This document shows, piece after piece, positions 26,719-38,464 of a stretch of 64,000 nucleotides of DNA. The first letter of the stretch is position 1, and each line of letters opens with the position of its first letter. Source of the DNA: Gymnopus androsaceus JB14 (taxonomy: Eukaryota > Basidiomycota > Agaricomycetes > Agaricales > Omphalotaceae). A model generated the notes under the pieces. It saw only the letters and a program-made list of their open reading frames with translations, had not been told where the DNA came from and did no database searches. Position numbers and translations under genes: made by a program. Where the stretch lies: positions 248,001-312,000 of the forward strand of contig ML769420.1 in assembly GCA_009733575.1 (NCBI GenBank), in the 5' to 3' direction.

Positions 26719-27186
26719 TTACGCGACGTAAAGCATGAAAAGACGGTTCACCATGGAGAACGTCTCGGAACACCTCGTTGAAGTGAATTGGGCCGTCATA
26801 GCCGTGCAAAGCCGTTGTCTATGAATCAAAGAAATCTGTTCCGCTGCAAGAAGAGAATCAACAATGACAGAAAGCGATGGCGCACAGGGTACACAACGCT
26901 GTACTACGTCGTTTGGAGTTTCGAATCGGGCGACACGGATTGCAAATGGGTGGGCATGCATGATGAAGCTTTGAAGTTGCTTTGAAGACTCATCTGGAGG
27001 AGACGGAGAAGCAGAATTGTACAAAAAGAGCATATGGGGACAGGGAAGAGGTCGGTCATAATAGCTTCCGATCTTCAATTGGATGACACGGTGATGAGAT
27101 ACAGTACATGGTAGACGTTGATGAAAGACGGCAGAGACGGCAAGCACCTTATGATAGGCGCCAACATGAGCGCGCATCATCAGCAT
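26719..27186 (-). CDS. Hypothetical protein, 155 codons, doubtful
   Basis: A single open frame from ATG to TAA with no recognised domain. It is divergent from the eS19 gene, sharing about 120 bp of upstream DNA, and lies upstream of the F-box gene on the same strand. Residue composition is fairly balanced, with no low complexity, which slightly favours coding. No intron is evident. Confidence 0.3.
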   Translation of the reverse strand: MLMMRAHVGAYHKVLAVSAVFHQRLPCTVSHHRVIQLKIGSYYDRPLPCPHMLFLYNSASPSPPDESSKQLQSFIMHAHPFAIRVARFETPNDVVQRCVPCAPSLSVIVDSLLAAEQISLIHRQRLCTAMTAQFTSTRCSETFSMVNRLFMLYVA

Positions 27187-27307
27187 GTGATCACTGGGAA
27201 AGCTAGCCAGACTAGCGAACGTTTTTTTTCTTGATCCTCAAGAACGGCAAAAGTTTCGAGCGTCGCGAGCAAAAACCAGACCAGTCTATTCACTTCATCT
27301 TAAAATT

Positions 27308-28149
27308 ATGCCCTCCGTACGAGATGTCGGGTATGTTATCTTGACGCCAATTTGAAGCAAATCTCTGACTTGTTTCTATTCACTTTAATCTCAATGATCA
27401 TTCAACATTCTCCTTTGCCTTTCTTGCGCGTATATCTGCTGGATCCACCGCTGGAACATCTTGATCCTACTGCCATCCTTTTTACTGGAAATTCTGCGCC
27501 CTTTCTGTCTTGAAATTATCTCACAATTCCTAGCGCCGATGCGTTCATCGCAGCATACTCAAGCCACTTGAAGCGATCAGGCAAGCTTTTGCCATGATAT
27601 TCTCTTCCTACGCACTTGCTAATTTTATGATTTAGGAAAGCTTGAGGTATTGAGCGTTGTCATTCGAATCAAGAACGATGCTTTAACAGGATAACGCAGG
27701 TCCCTACGTGGGTTGATATTGTCAAGACTGGTGCATACAAAGAACTCGCACCGTATGACCCTGACTGGTACTATGTTCGAGCTGGTCCGTCCTTTCGAAT
27801 TTTGTTCACCGACTCAAATTTTTAACACTTTGAATTAGCCGCCGTCGCAAGACACATATATTTGCGCAAAGACGTTGGCATAGGTGCTCTTACAAAACTC
27901 CACGGTGGCCGTAACAGACGTGGAAACCGCCCTTCACACCATGCCGACTCTTCAGCAGCTGTCCAGCGAAAAATTTGCCAATCCCTAGAGAAAATCGGTG
28001 TCCTGGAGCAGACTGACAACGGTGGTCGTAGAATTAGTCAGGACGGCCAGCGGGACTTGGACCGAATTGCCACCGCCGTAGTTGAGGCTGCCAAGGAGGA
28101 GGAAGACGAAGATGAGGAGGAGGAAGAGGTTGAAGAGGACGAAGAGTAA
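27308..28149 (+). CDS. RPS19: 40S ribosomal protein eS19
   Basis: A component of the small ribosomal subunit needed for 18S rRNA maturation. Exons are 27308-27330, 27534-27580, 27636-27646 (only 11 nt), 27700-27784 and 27839-28149. Family motifs are clear: [55 protein letters not shown] and [16 protein letters not shown]. The first intron is long (203 nt), as is common in ribosomal protein genes. Intron 27581-27635 is GC-AG (CAG|GCAAGC). The C-terminus extends beyond the usual end of the family in an acidic tail made almost wholly of Glu and Asp, encoded by GAG/GAA repeats (28098-28146). Confidence 0.95.
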
Positions 28150-30925
28150 ATATTGGGATTTTCTGGGATTTTGCTCTTCTACGTTGTTCTCATCCCTCAG
28201 CATGGGCTCGCCATACTCCATATCCTATGCTTTCTGCATATCCTTCCCATGTCGTTTCGTATGCATGCCCCACTAAAAACTACTTTCTGCCCATGCCGTT
28301 TTACGCTTGATGATGCTAAATTCTGTTAGCTCGCCCTTCTGGTGGACTGTGCTGCCGATTTTTTTTGACCGTTTCCCCCGACATAACGGGGAATGTCGAA
28401 GGTCATTATGATCCAAAGTCTTTGCTCTTTGCTTCCTAGTGGGGAAAAGTAAGCGCCCCGACTCGTTTATCAGAATCTTTTTGTATATAGTTGCACTGGC
28501 AAAACATCTCTCCCTATGAGTGCAGGCTTATCGAGTTCTTGAAGCTGACACGACCGACACAACCGCATTGCTGCAGATGGGCTGATTTCCACCTGGCAGT
28601 AATGTGATGTCGCATACCTCTATCCAATACCGATCCAATGTGCCTCGAGAAGTAAGTAATTCAGGAAGTTCCCGTGTTCATTTATAGCTAAGAACCGCCG
28701 CTGCACAGGGACATGGACTGGAACGCGTCCCAGAATGGCACACCTAATTATTGGAGGGTGATACAGGCAGAATGTATGCTTCCACACTTAGAATATTCTA
28801 GCATTTGAATTCATTGTTTAGGCACGTCAAAGTTAGTCCAATCACTGTGTTTCCCGAAACGACCTACCATCTCATTTCTCTCTCAGTGTCTGCTCGGCCT
28901 CTTCAACCCGCTTTTCAAGCCGTCAAGCAGAAAGAACAGAACAAAAACAAATACCCAAATGCAGCACCATCAACTCTGAGCATCTCTACCACGACTCGGC
29001 TTTTTCTATAATCATGGCTTAACAGGAAGAAAATCGCGGGGGTGACATGAGAGCGTGTATCTTCCTTCCATGAGGATGCACCGGATTTTCTGAGAGGAAA
29101 TATAACTTGAATTAAGCGGTAATAAAATCATCAAACAGATTCGCGAAGAGGGACCAATGGTATTGGCTGGTTTCCATCCGTGATTTTTTGGCCGCGAAGA
29201 GTGCATGGTCAATGTCAGTCAAAGTACATATAGCGTCTTCACGCTCGGTTATCGAGGCGCATCATTCTGTCGCCAATGGAGCTACTAGCTGGTACCAACT
29301 CTGGTGTCACACTGCTTTATTGCAGCTCGTATCCAATCATTATGATGGTCTGTCGTTGGTCGACGCATTTTGTCAATGATCTACAGATCTACCGAGCTTA
29401 GAACGGTCTCAAGGCTAGCTCGGCAGCGAATCCATCAAAGTTCCACTACTAGTCCACCTCGCTCGAACTAATCCACTTCCACCTTGACTTCATCTTAGGA
29501 TAGCAAACTGTTCATCAAGTTGATGCGGCTTTTGAAGCATGCTTCGACGAGAGGCGTCGATTACTGTCATTACTAGGATAGGGTACCACTTAATTACCTG
29601 TCGACGAAAGGGTATCATGGCCAGTTACCGCTAGGCCTGACAAGCATCCATGCAAAAAAAAAAAAAAAACCAAGTTCGAGTCGATAGGCAGTCCAACAAG
29701 AGTCGAAAAAACTAAAATTGGCTGCTGTACTGTATCATCATTTGTTCTCGTACCTCCAGCCATTAAATAATTTTGCTTGGTAATGAGCGAGGCTAGTACG
29801 TAGTGACTTGCACCACTGGCAGCAGACGTCCGAGTCTGAGCTCGTTCGTGTGATCGACCTAAACCATGAACTCCCGAGCGGGCCACACTGGATAAGTGAA
29901 GAGAATATAACTTGTCGGATGAATTAGATATTTGAAATGGGTTAGAACTTAGGAGGTTGAGATAGTTCGCTTGGACATCCGAGTCTGGATTGCGGTACTA
30001 GGGTGTAACTTACTCGGCCATTCATAGAATTTGGTCGTAATACCTGTGTGGGTGCTCCGTAGTGAATCATAAGTTGTTGCGTACCTTCATGGCCTCCTCT
30101 GAAAACTGATGGGCGCGAGGAGAAATCAGGTAATTCGGGGATTTCCTTATTTACTGGCTGTGCTGCCGATCCAGACGTAAACGCCGAGTATAAATCGTTC
30201 TACCAACGTTTCCCAATACTACCTTTCGTATGAGCAACAAAAATCACCTTGAATGATCCTCAATCGCCCTACCTAAACCGAGTGGCCAAGTTACCTCTAT
30301 TTTGCAGATTTGGCGCCGGAAATTACATATGATTCAATACTAGATACTAGGTTCAGTAGGAGCTTCTCCTTGTACTTACTCAGAAATAACTGAAGTGGCT
30401 GATTAACCTACACCTACCGCATATTATGACGGGTGATGGGGTGATAGACGCTCACGTGACCTGCTGAATGGCATCAGTACGAATAGGCTTTGAATTGGGA
30501 CATCAATTTCTGTAGCCACTGTAATTCATCGTCAACTCACACATCAAGTACAATTCCTTCAATTCCGGTTCCAGCTCTTCTCATCGCTGAGCTCTGCTTC
30601 AACAACTTTGTCATAGCTAACCACAGCCATGAAAAAGCCTTCCTCATCAAGAATACTTTTCCCATGGAGAGCGCGAGGGGCCGAGGGCGAATAGGGAAGG
30701 AAGGAAGGTCATTACACGGCATAGTCCAAGTGCTGAACGCCGATTCCAGAGCATTCGGTGTGGCAAGCACCGTTATCTCTGGACTAGGGAGTGTGGAATT
30801 GGTCAGGTGATGCTATGACCTATGTATAAAAGCCCTCAGATTGAGCGCATCTGACTAGAGCTCACCTTTTCCCTCCAAGTAGGTCCTCTTCATTGTAAGT
30901 TTTCATTGTTCTCACCCTACGTAGT
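28150..30925. other. Gene-poor stretch, 2.8 kb
   Basis: No ORF here has motifs or a convincing splice structure. There is a 17-A tract at about 29655. The base composition is ordinary. Degraded mobile DNA cannot be excluded, but I found no terminal repeats. Confidence 0.4.
30825..30830 (+). promoter_or_regulatory. TATA box of the first metallo-hydrolase gene
   Basis: TATAAA in the context ATGTATAAAAGCC lies about 100 bp upstream of the start codon at 30926. Confidence 0.5.
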
Positions 30926-31816
30926 ATGACAGGATTACCTCTACCAACTGAGAATCAAGCATTTTGCACTGTTTCTGCCCTGGAAGCTGGACATCTCGAC
31001 CTTCCGCTTCCTATCTTCATTGATAACGCAGCTCCAGGGTCTGTCATTGTAGCGCCCTCCCTTAGCTTCCTCCTAAGCCACTCCAAGAGTGACAAGAAGT
31101 TCGTATTCGATCTTGGCATCCGAAAAGATCTGGAGAACTCTCCACCCTCTGTCCAGACTTGGAACACGGCGTTTTTCCATGCGACTGTGTCCCAAGATGT
31201 TTCTGAATCTCTCACTGCTGGAGGACTCTCACCCGCAGATATAGACACTGTCTGCATATCTCATTGCCACTGGGACCATGTCGGAGACACTAAACCCTTC
31301 ATAAACGCAGAGTTTGTGGTTGGTGCTGCCTCAGCGACCCTTTTCCAACCTGGGTATCCGGAGGATCCAGACTCTGGCTTTGCCAGTGATTTACTTCCTG
31401 CAGGACGAACTCGGTTTGTCGAGTTCGACGAGAAGTCAGTGCCGCTTGGTCCTTTTCCCCATGCACTTGATTTCTATGGCGATGGCAGTCTCTACATCGT
31501 TAATGCTGCTGGCCATCTACCTGGTCATGTCCTTGTCATTGCTCGCACTGCGCTGGACGCCTGGATACTTTTGGGTGGAGATAGCGCGCACCATTGGAAT
31601 TTGATCACTGGAGAGTCACAAATTGCCGATGGGCGCCCAGGGTTCGCCTCAGGTTGCGCTCATCTTGATAAGAAATCAGCAGAATCAAATATCCAGCGTA
31701 TTCGGGAGTTTTGGAAGTTACCTCGTACCAGGGTCATTATAGCACACGACGAGCCATGGTACAAGGAGCATAAAGGCACTTCTGCGTTTTGGCCAGGTCA
31801 TATTGAATCCAAGTGA
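30926..31816 (+). CDS. Metallo-beta-lactamase-fold hydrolase, lactonase-like, copy 1
   Basis: A 296-residue intronless gene. The zinc-binding signature of the superfamily is present: HCHWDH near residue 113, a later His in GHLPGHV, the bridging Asp in LLGGDSAHH and a final His in IIAHDEPW. Length and motif spacing resemble the N-acyl-homoserine-lactonase-like subgroup, which opens lactone rings, but the substrate cannot be told from sequence. There is no signal peptide, so it is probably cytosolic. The tandem paralogue starts 624 bp downstream. A gene without introns is unusual beside the intron-rich genes around it. Confidence 0.85.
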   Translation: MTGLPLPTENQAFCTVSALEAGHLDLPLPIFIDNAAPGSVIVAPSLSFLLSHSKSDKKFVFDLGIRKDLENSPPSVQTWNTAFFHATVSQDVSESLTAGGLSPADIDTVCISHCHWDHVGDTKPFINAEFVVGAASATLFQPGYPEDPDSGFASDLLPAGRTRFVEFDEKSVPLGPFPHALDFYGDGSLYIVNAAGHLPGHVLVIARTALDAWILLGGDSAHHWNLITGESQIADGRPGFASGCAHLDKKSAESNIQRIREFWKLPRTRVIIAHDEPWYKEHKGTSAFWPGHIESK

Positions 31817-32439
31817 TGTGATGACCGGGAATGCTTGGGGAATGCATATGTCAGGTATTACAAGGAGGTGCAAAGTGGCGAGGGCTGAACCTTTTTCTGT
31901 TTTTCTTTCTTCTTTCTTTTTTTGGAAGCTTGCTGCAGCTCATAACTCGTTACGGTAATACATACGTTGTTCTTTTCCTGTTATCGCTCCTCGTCACACA
32001 ACCACTCCACTGGCCGAGTGTTGTTCACTGAATCTAAGAAAGGATCGAGGTGTTGGGTAGGTACGTTGAAAAGGGCGAGATAACTTATTACACGGGCTGT
32101 AATTCCTGAATATGCTTAATGGGCATCTGAATGGAATGCCAATTACGAGTCCTTGCACAAGGTAATGTGCAGTTCGACCTAGAATTTAACCTCATATATA
32201 CTGTACTGATTTCGGTGAACAGTGCACACGGATAGGTGTTCAGTTCAACGGCGCCGCCAAAATTACCTATTCAGGACCCACTGTTTTATGCGTTACCGCT
32301 TGGGAAATTCAGCGGAGGCCACAAGCCAGTGGATCCGAAATGACTCGTCAATTGAATCCCTTTTGATACTTAGTTCAGATACTGGCAGCGTTCTCCCCCG
32401 CCATACTACACTTTCTACACTTTCTTCCCTTCTATTAGA
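31817..32439. other. Spacer between the two hydrolase copies
   Basis: This 623-bp stretch holds the 3' end of copy 1 and the promoter of copy 2. A TATATA stretch at about 32194 is a possible TATA element. There is no supported gene. Confidence 0.5.
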
Positions 32440-33327
32440 ATGACGACGTTACCTCTGCCAGCTAAAGATCAGGCATACTGCTCCGTATCTGCCCTTGAAT
32501 CGGGTCATATCGAAGTTCATCTCGAACTGTTCTTGGACAATGCAGATCCAGGCTCTCGAATAATCGTGCCATCTCTCTCATTTCTTCTGAGGCACTCGAA
32601 AACAAACGAAACACTTCTTTTCGACCTTGGCTTTCGACAAGACCTATGGAACTATCCCTCGTCAATCACGAAATTGGGGCTAGAAAAAGTGATTACAGTT
32701 CCTCAGGATGTTGTTGGCTCTCTTGCCAGAGGTGGACTCTCGCCCTCAGATATAAAGGCTGTCTGTCTTTCCCACTGTCACTTCGACCATTTTGGAGATA
32801 CTACACCGTTTGTGAATAGCGAATTTGTAGTTGGGGCCGATTCAGCCATGCATCTCAATCCCGGCTATCCAGCTGATCCCGACTCACACTGTCCTAGTGA
32901 TCTTCTTCCCAAGGGACGTACGACATTGATCGAAATGGACCATCTACCACCTCTCGGCCCTTTCCCACATGCCCTTGATTTCTACGGGGACGGAAGTGTC
33001 TACATTGTAGATGCTCCTGGTCACCTCCCCGGACACGTCAATCTGGTTGCGCGCACGTCTTCTGACGGTGGATGGATTCTTCTGGGTGGAGACAGCGCTC
33101 ACCATTGGAACCTGATCACCGGAGAATCCCAAATCGCAGAGGGCCGTCCCGGATTTCCTACTGGATGTGCTCATCTCGACAGGAAGGTGGCCGAATCCAC
33201 AATTCAGAACATCCGAGAGTTTTTGAAGCTTCCTCGCACTAGAGTCATCCTCGCACATGATGAGCCCTGGTATAAGGCGAACAAGGACACGACTTCCTTT
33301 TGGCCTGGTCACATTGAAACGAAGTGA
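32440..33327 (+). CDS. Metallo-beta-lactamase-fold hydrolase, lactonase-like, copy 2
   Basis: A full-length 295-residue paralogue of the preceding gene, alignable from end to end and also intronless. Zinc ligands are conserved: HCHFDH, GHLPGHV, GGDSAHH and LAHDEPW. The two copies differ around the active site (HWDHVGD against HFDHFGD) and in residues 75-100, so they may have different substrates. Long identical blocks such as HALDFYGDGS and HHWNLITGESQIA show a fairly recent duplication with constraint kept on both copies. Confidence 0.85.
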   Translation: MTTLPLPAKDQAYCSVSALESGHIEVHLELFLDNADPGSRIIVPSLSFLLRHSKTNETLLFDLGFRQDLWNYPSSITKLGLEKVITVPQDVVGSLARGGLSPSDIKAVCLSHCHFDHFGDTTPFVNSEFVVGADSAMHLNPGYPADPDSHCPSDLLPKGRTTLIEMDHLPPLGPFPHALDFYGDGSVYIVDAPGHLPGHVNLVARTSSDGGWILLGGDSAHHWNLITGESQIAEGRPGFPTGCAHLDRKVAESTIQNIREFLKLPRTRVILAHDEPWYKANKDTTSFWPGHIETK

Positions 33328-33788
33328 CAGATGGAATGGAAGGTATCTATGCATATATATACCCGAAAAGCTCAATCTCACCGCCGTGTTATCCCAGAGA
33401 TGAGGTGAGCCCCACCCATGACTGATATTCAATGACACTTGGAATTCCGTAACGAATGTAACGCTTCCTTCGAATGTAACAAGTGCTTGATTTGACCTCG
33501 AGACTAGTACCGAAAGTTGTATCATTTTAACTCAAATACAGTGAGTTTTCCCGTTACAATACCTTTACTCCGATGGCGGGCCTCCTACCTCCTTGAATAA
33601 CTGGAGCTCATGACTCTAGTTAAATAAGAGACAGGTCTTATGATGTGGTTAAGCCTTCCTCAGCGATTCAAACAATACTGTTCTGGCGATCCAAGCCCCA
33701 TCTTCTGAGTTCGGAGATTTATGACTATAGATTGATTCAAGGTATAAGTTCCGTGTCGCTGAAATAGTGCTCTGAATTCTTCCTTCAC

Positions 33789-35223
33789 ATGAAGTTCCAC
33801 ACAACTCTCCATCTCGGGTGTATCTTGGCTTTCGCAGCGCGTTTCTGTGCTCTCGCACAAACTAGCGCATGCTCAACTCCATCGAGCATTCCTAATTTCA
33901 ATAACGGTGCACTTCCCAATCCTTTCTTGTTTAACGATGGGAGTCCCGTTCAAACTTTGGATGATTGGACTTGTCGACGGGCCCAAATCGGAGCCCTCAT
34001 CCTAGGCTACGAAGGTGGTTTTCTGCCGCCCAAGCCTGAGACACTCACTGGGTCTTTCTCCCAATCTGGAAATACTGGAAACCTGACGTTCACTGCTTCC
34101 AACGGTGGGACCTCTATTAGCTTCTCTTCGCCTATAACCTTTCCAAACGGGACTGCTCCACTCGGTGGCTGGCCTTTGATGATTGCCTATGAAGGCGGTA
34201 GCATCCCTATCCCAGCCGGGGTAAGTGCCGCCTCTGAACTCCAGTAGCTCACTGACATTATCCGAAAGATTGCTGTCCTCAACTATGCCAACTCGGTCAT
34301 GGCTCAACAAACTGACTTGACCAGTCGAGGTCTCGGTACTTTCTACAACCTCTACGGGTCGAACGCGACGGCCAGTGCGATGACTGCCTGGGTCTGGGGA
34401 GTCAGTCGCATCATCGACATCCTTGAGGAAACACCACAAGCACACATCAACACTCAGCGAATAGGCGTGACGGGTTGCTCGCGAGACGGAAAGGGCGCGC
34501 TCATGGCCGGTGCTTTTGACACTCGTATCGCATTGACGATCCCACAAGAATCCGGCTCTGGGGGTGATGCTGGCTGGCGGATCTCCTTGTACGAGCAAGA
34601 CAATGGCGCAGTTGTGCAGACAGCCACAGAAATTGTACGCAAGCTTCATCCTAGCCGACCCGGGCGCTGTCATGCTGACCGTTTTGTAGGTCCAGGAAAA
34701 TGTCTGGTTCACAGAGGGCTTCAGCAATTTTGTGAATGAATTAAATGTACTCCCGTACGACCACCACTCGCTGTTGGCCATGGTTGCCCCACGAGGCCTG
34801 ATGGCATACGAGAACACGGACTTCGGTGTCTATCTAGTCTCCTCTAAGCAGCGAATACACACTGACGATCCGTTGGCTTAGTTTGGCTTAGTCCGGTCTC
34901 TGCCTTTGGCTGTGAGACGGGTGCACGCACAGTCTTCCAGGCATTAGGTGCCATAGACAGCCATGGATTTATTCAAGATGGAGGTCACGAACATTGCGTG
35001 TTTCCGGCTGCCCTCGATGCATCTTTAGGTACGTTATTCATCTCGATCCTTAGCTTCAGTCCAGTGACCAGAGATGCTTGGATCATTAGATGCGTTCATA
35101 GGAAGGTTTTTGCTTGGCCAGAATGTCAGCACTGCGGACCAATTTTCCAGTGACATGGTGTTTAACAATGTGACTTGGAACCAGTCGCAATGGATTAACT
35201 GGGACACCCCTACGTTGGTCTAA
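33789..35223 (+). CDS. Secreted 4-O-methyl-glucuronoyl methylesterase, family CE15
   Basis: Cleaves the ester bond between glucuronic acid side chains of xylan and lignin alcohols, outside the cell. It has a signal peptide of about 23 residues. The catalytic Ser is in [10 protein letters not shown], the acidic residue in IPQESGSGG and the His in GGHEHCVFP. Exons are 33789-34220, 34269-34634, 34690-34825, 34882-35028 and 35090-35223; all phases fit and the frame closes at TAA 35221-35223. Apparent stops around 34843 and 34880 fall inside intron 34826-34881. There is no CBM1. It works in the same pathway as the GH11 xylanases elsewhere in the window. Confidence 0.92.
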
Positions 35224-38047
35224 GAGGAAGAAAATGAGCATATAAACCTGATCGTACATAGTACTTCGAATTGTAACAAATCCATGGAAAGACATACTAG
35301 TAATTGTTTTTGAAGACTGCTCGGGCCCATTAGTTCACCTCACGGGCCTCCTTCTCATGCAATGGGTTTTATGGGGCTCCGAATGCGATGGAGCTCGGGT
35401 GCAGTCTGGAAGAAAAGCTCCGACGAAGCGTTCCGATTATTCTACGAAAAAAGGAACTTCTAGTGCCTGAATAGATCTCCGAGCAACTTCACTTGGGCAT
35501 GTTGTCGGACATATCCATCTCTATTGATTCATCTTGTACTTGGCTTAGTTATTCTGATACACCCTCGCGAGCATTTGCTTCTTGTTGTTCTTGTTCTTGA
35601 GCAAGCTTAGCACAATGTTGGCGCACGATAGGATTAACAGCACATTTAGGAACGAGTTGGGTGATTGCCTTCGGAAGAGGCCGACTGACGTCTGAACCAT
35701 CTTCAGTCGTCATGCCTCCAAGCTGTAGTCACTCGCGCCGTTGTTCTTTGAGGATTCGTCACTTTAGCACAGAAGCAGAACCTTTTGGACGTACTACGTA
35801 GTCGCCCAAGTTCACCCTCTGCCTGGAGTACGATAATAGTCAAGTAACCTCTGGCTCTTACTATAACCGCGACAGTGATGATACTGAAAGCAGCAATCAG
35901 TAAGTGAGGGTAAAAAGGACGGGACAATTACTGACTGGTTCCAACTTAAGATCAATCACTACTACAGTTGCAAATGCCCAAGTGGGTTTTTGTTGATGGA
36001 CGCGTAAGAACGACTTCACTTGGTCAAATCAGAGCCTGACTGTGAATTATCCGCAGAAGAACCTGAGTCCAAGCTCAGGCTGACGACGCTTGATGAGATA
36101 ACGAACTTGCTCCTTGAACATCGAGTTGTCGTTGGTAATAGCAATCGATTCGTCGTCGCAGAATTCTTCGGATGTACGTGAAGTAAGAACCAACGCATCA
36201 AATCATTGGACCAAGCGCATCCTCGAGTACCAGGTTTCGGACGACGCGTATAAGAAGTGCGTTACACTTGCAAGTTCACTTTCTGCTGCCGAAATTTCGA
36301 TCACAGGCGAAGTGAAAGATGCGACGCGACTCGTAGTCTTGCAGCTCGAGAATAGTCAATCGTAGTAGCCATAGATTATATACGAGTCACAAAATCTTCA
36401 TAAGAGATTCCTAATGCCTTGTTTCAGCGAAATGCGGACAGTGAAGATCAGAGCACTCACCTTCTTGTTCCAGTAGTTTCTTCGCAATTTTTTCCCTTGG
36501 CCCTTCTTCAAAATATGCACTTTCCTCCATCACCTCATTCACACAGCGCCATTCTTCCACTTCATGCCGGGTAGCAACGAGAAACTTCAGATGCGATTCT
36601 CCAATTTCTCGGGTCGACCAAGACCAAACAAACCAAATCCGCCCGCTGCTTCGATCTCGTCGCCTACTGAACCTATGATGCGTCCTGTGTGTATCCCCGA
36701 GTCTGTAAGGAGTGATTTACCCGGCTTGGTTCGAATTCGATTCGCCCAAGCAAGGGCATGGCTATGTAAGATGGGGAGTCCAGCATAACGGACTGTATAC
36801 ACTTTCACTTGATAGCTGGATGAAATGTCAACTGCAGACCTTATCAAAAGTAAGAGAATGAGCTAGAAATGAGATTATGCCAGTGAAATCTTGATTGCTC
36901 ACTGCGTTTCAACGTGGGTCATTAGACTCAATTTAGAGGAAAAGCAGCTCATTTTTCTGGGAGTATACAGAGGCATAAGAAGTAGAAGTGAAGTAGGAGA
37001 GAAGTAAGTGGTGAAAGTCACGAAAATTCGCGGACTCAGTGAATTAAGTATGAGTAAAAGTGGTTACCGTGACCTTTCAGCGTGTTGTCTGTGACCAACG
37101 TTACAGCTTGCATCACCGCTTCCTCGCGTCAAGCGTCCATTGTTCATTTTTTGGTATCTCACTGTCTCGTTGTTGCTCAGATGTGGCTTGCAGCCAGTTT
37201 TGGTGTTGTCAACGTCTAGCTCCATCCTTGGTTTTCTATTGCCGAGTCAGATAGTACGCACATACTCGTCCAATTCAAACCTCTTCCCCTTCTACCGCTA
37301 AATACTATCAATGTAGTACCTTCCATTGCCTGGCTGTGGTGGCGAGGAAATACGCGTCTCGAGAAACTAGCTGGAAAGCTATTGGGGGCGCGTTAATTGG
37401 CATTATCAGCTTGGGAAAGGTATGCATGGACTTTACAGTTTTAACAATCTTGGTCGATTGTAAGTATGTCTTTCCTCAATTCGAGTCTTCTTCAAGCTAT
37501 GGAATGTATGGCGTACTCCGTCCTGCAACCTGAGGAAGATGCTGGAGGTTGGAATTCCCGGTTCCCGAAGACACCAAGAAAGGCTCCGACGAAAGGCATT
37601 CTTTGAAGGAACCTTCAGTACCTGAAGAGATCTATTATCTCCGGAGTCGCTGGAGTTCCTGACTCTGGATCGTTCTGTGAAATTCCAGCTCAATACAATT
37701 TCCTTATTCCATGATCAAGATACGTTTTTTTTCGAAGGCCAATTTCGACATTTGGTGTCCTTGAGCCGCGCATTATTCAAGGCTCGTGGCTAGTTACGGT
37801 GGAATACCCAGCCCCCGTGCAAATAGTACTTTTGACTATTGGGCTAGTTGGTTCTGGTGCTCTGAGAATGCCGGGTCCGTTTTTGACTGGATTATCGAAA
37901 AACTGGACGCGTTCGTATACACTTTCGATGAGTTGAATACAAGATAGAATCACTTACATGATGATACTTTACTCATTCCATGTCCTCCGTAGTACTTTCA
38001 ATAAATGTAGCATCACGTTTAGTCAGTCTGAGCTGAGCTGCGCGCCT
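35224..38047. other. Gene-poor stretch, 2.8 kb, with one gene fragment
   Basis: Apart from the minus-strand fragment at 36376-36839 I see no supported gene. Sequences near 35395-35470 and 37540-37640 are loosely similar (both contain GCTCCGACGAA and a CCTGAA-AGATCT segment), which may mark an old dispersed repeat. Confidence 0.4.
36376..36839 (-). pseudogene. Fragment of an unknown gene with a frame break
   Basis: Two coding-like stretches lie on the minus strand. The first reads from about 36839 to 36587 and ends ...GLGRPEKLENR. The second continues in another frame from about 36585 (LKFLVATRHEVEEWRC) through a GT-AG intron (donor 36460) to a stop at 36376-36378 (SYEDFVTRI). One extra C at the CGCAT junction would join them. 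No start codon is evident and no domain is recognised. It could be a decayed gene or a gene with an assembly indel. Confidence 0.45.
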
Positions 38048-38464
38048 ATGCGTTGTATCCGTACCATTACCACGCTGAGTGGCCTACCTCGGTTGACTTT
38101 ATATTCAGGACCTACCTGCTCTCTCTGTGATGTGCGGTCTATCTTTTCTACTTTATTGACTACAAACTCACAAATCCTTCAGACAGCCAAGGAAGAACTA
38201 GCCAAAGTCAGAAAAGAGGTAGATTTTGCGTTATAGTTTCCTGCTCGGATTACTGACCGCCAATGCTAGCGACCGTTTCACCTGGATATTGTCAACATTC
38301 AGGACTCAGGTCAAGAACGTTGGAAGAGGAAATATGTATATTGGATACCTGCTCTTCATCTAGAAGGCAAAGAGATTGCCAAGGGTCGATGGGACGCAGC
38401 AGTCGTGAGGGAAGCGTTGAATCTCTGGGACCAACAGAACCTTCCGGAGAAGGAGCAGGATTGA
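38048..38464 (+). CDS. Glutaredoxin-like protein (DUF836 type)
   Basis: A small thioredoxin-fold protein of 121 residues, similar in layout to yeast YDR286C. Exons are 38048-38218 and 38270-38464, joined by a 51-nt GT-AG intron. The strand-helix start LTLYSGPTCSLCDV contains the CxxC redox motif; HLDIVNIQD, WIPALHLEGKEIAKG and the C-terminal helix complete the fold. The N-terminus (IRTITTLSGLPRL) may be a short mitochondrial presequence. Its last 76 bp overlap the next gene in another frame on the same strand. Confidence 0.82.

Noticed and set aside
27331..27533. Possible snoRNA inside the long first intron of RPS19
   Set aside because: I found no convincing paired C box (RTGATGA) and D box (CTGA) with flanking complementarity.
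34826..34881. Apparent premature stops in the CE15 esterase
   Set aside because: They lie in an intron; splicing restores the conserved segment after ENTDF, and the gene is complete.
38404..38458. GTGAGG...CAG segment that could be an intron fusing the glutaredoxin-like and ZCCHC8-like genes
   Set aside because: The phase does not connect the two frames, so a fusion by this intron would be out of frame.
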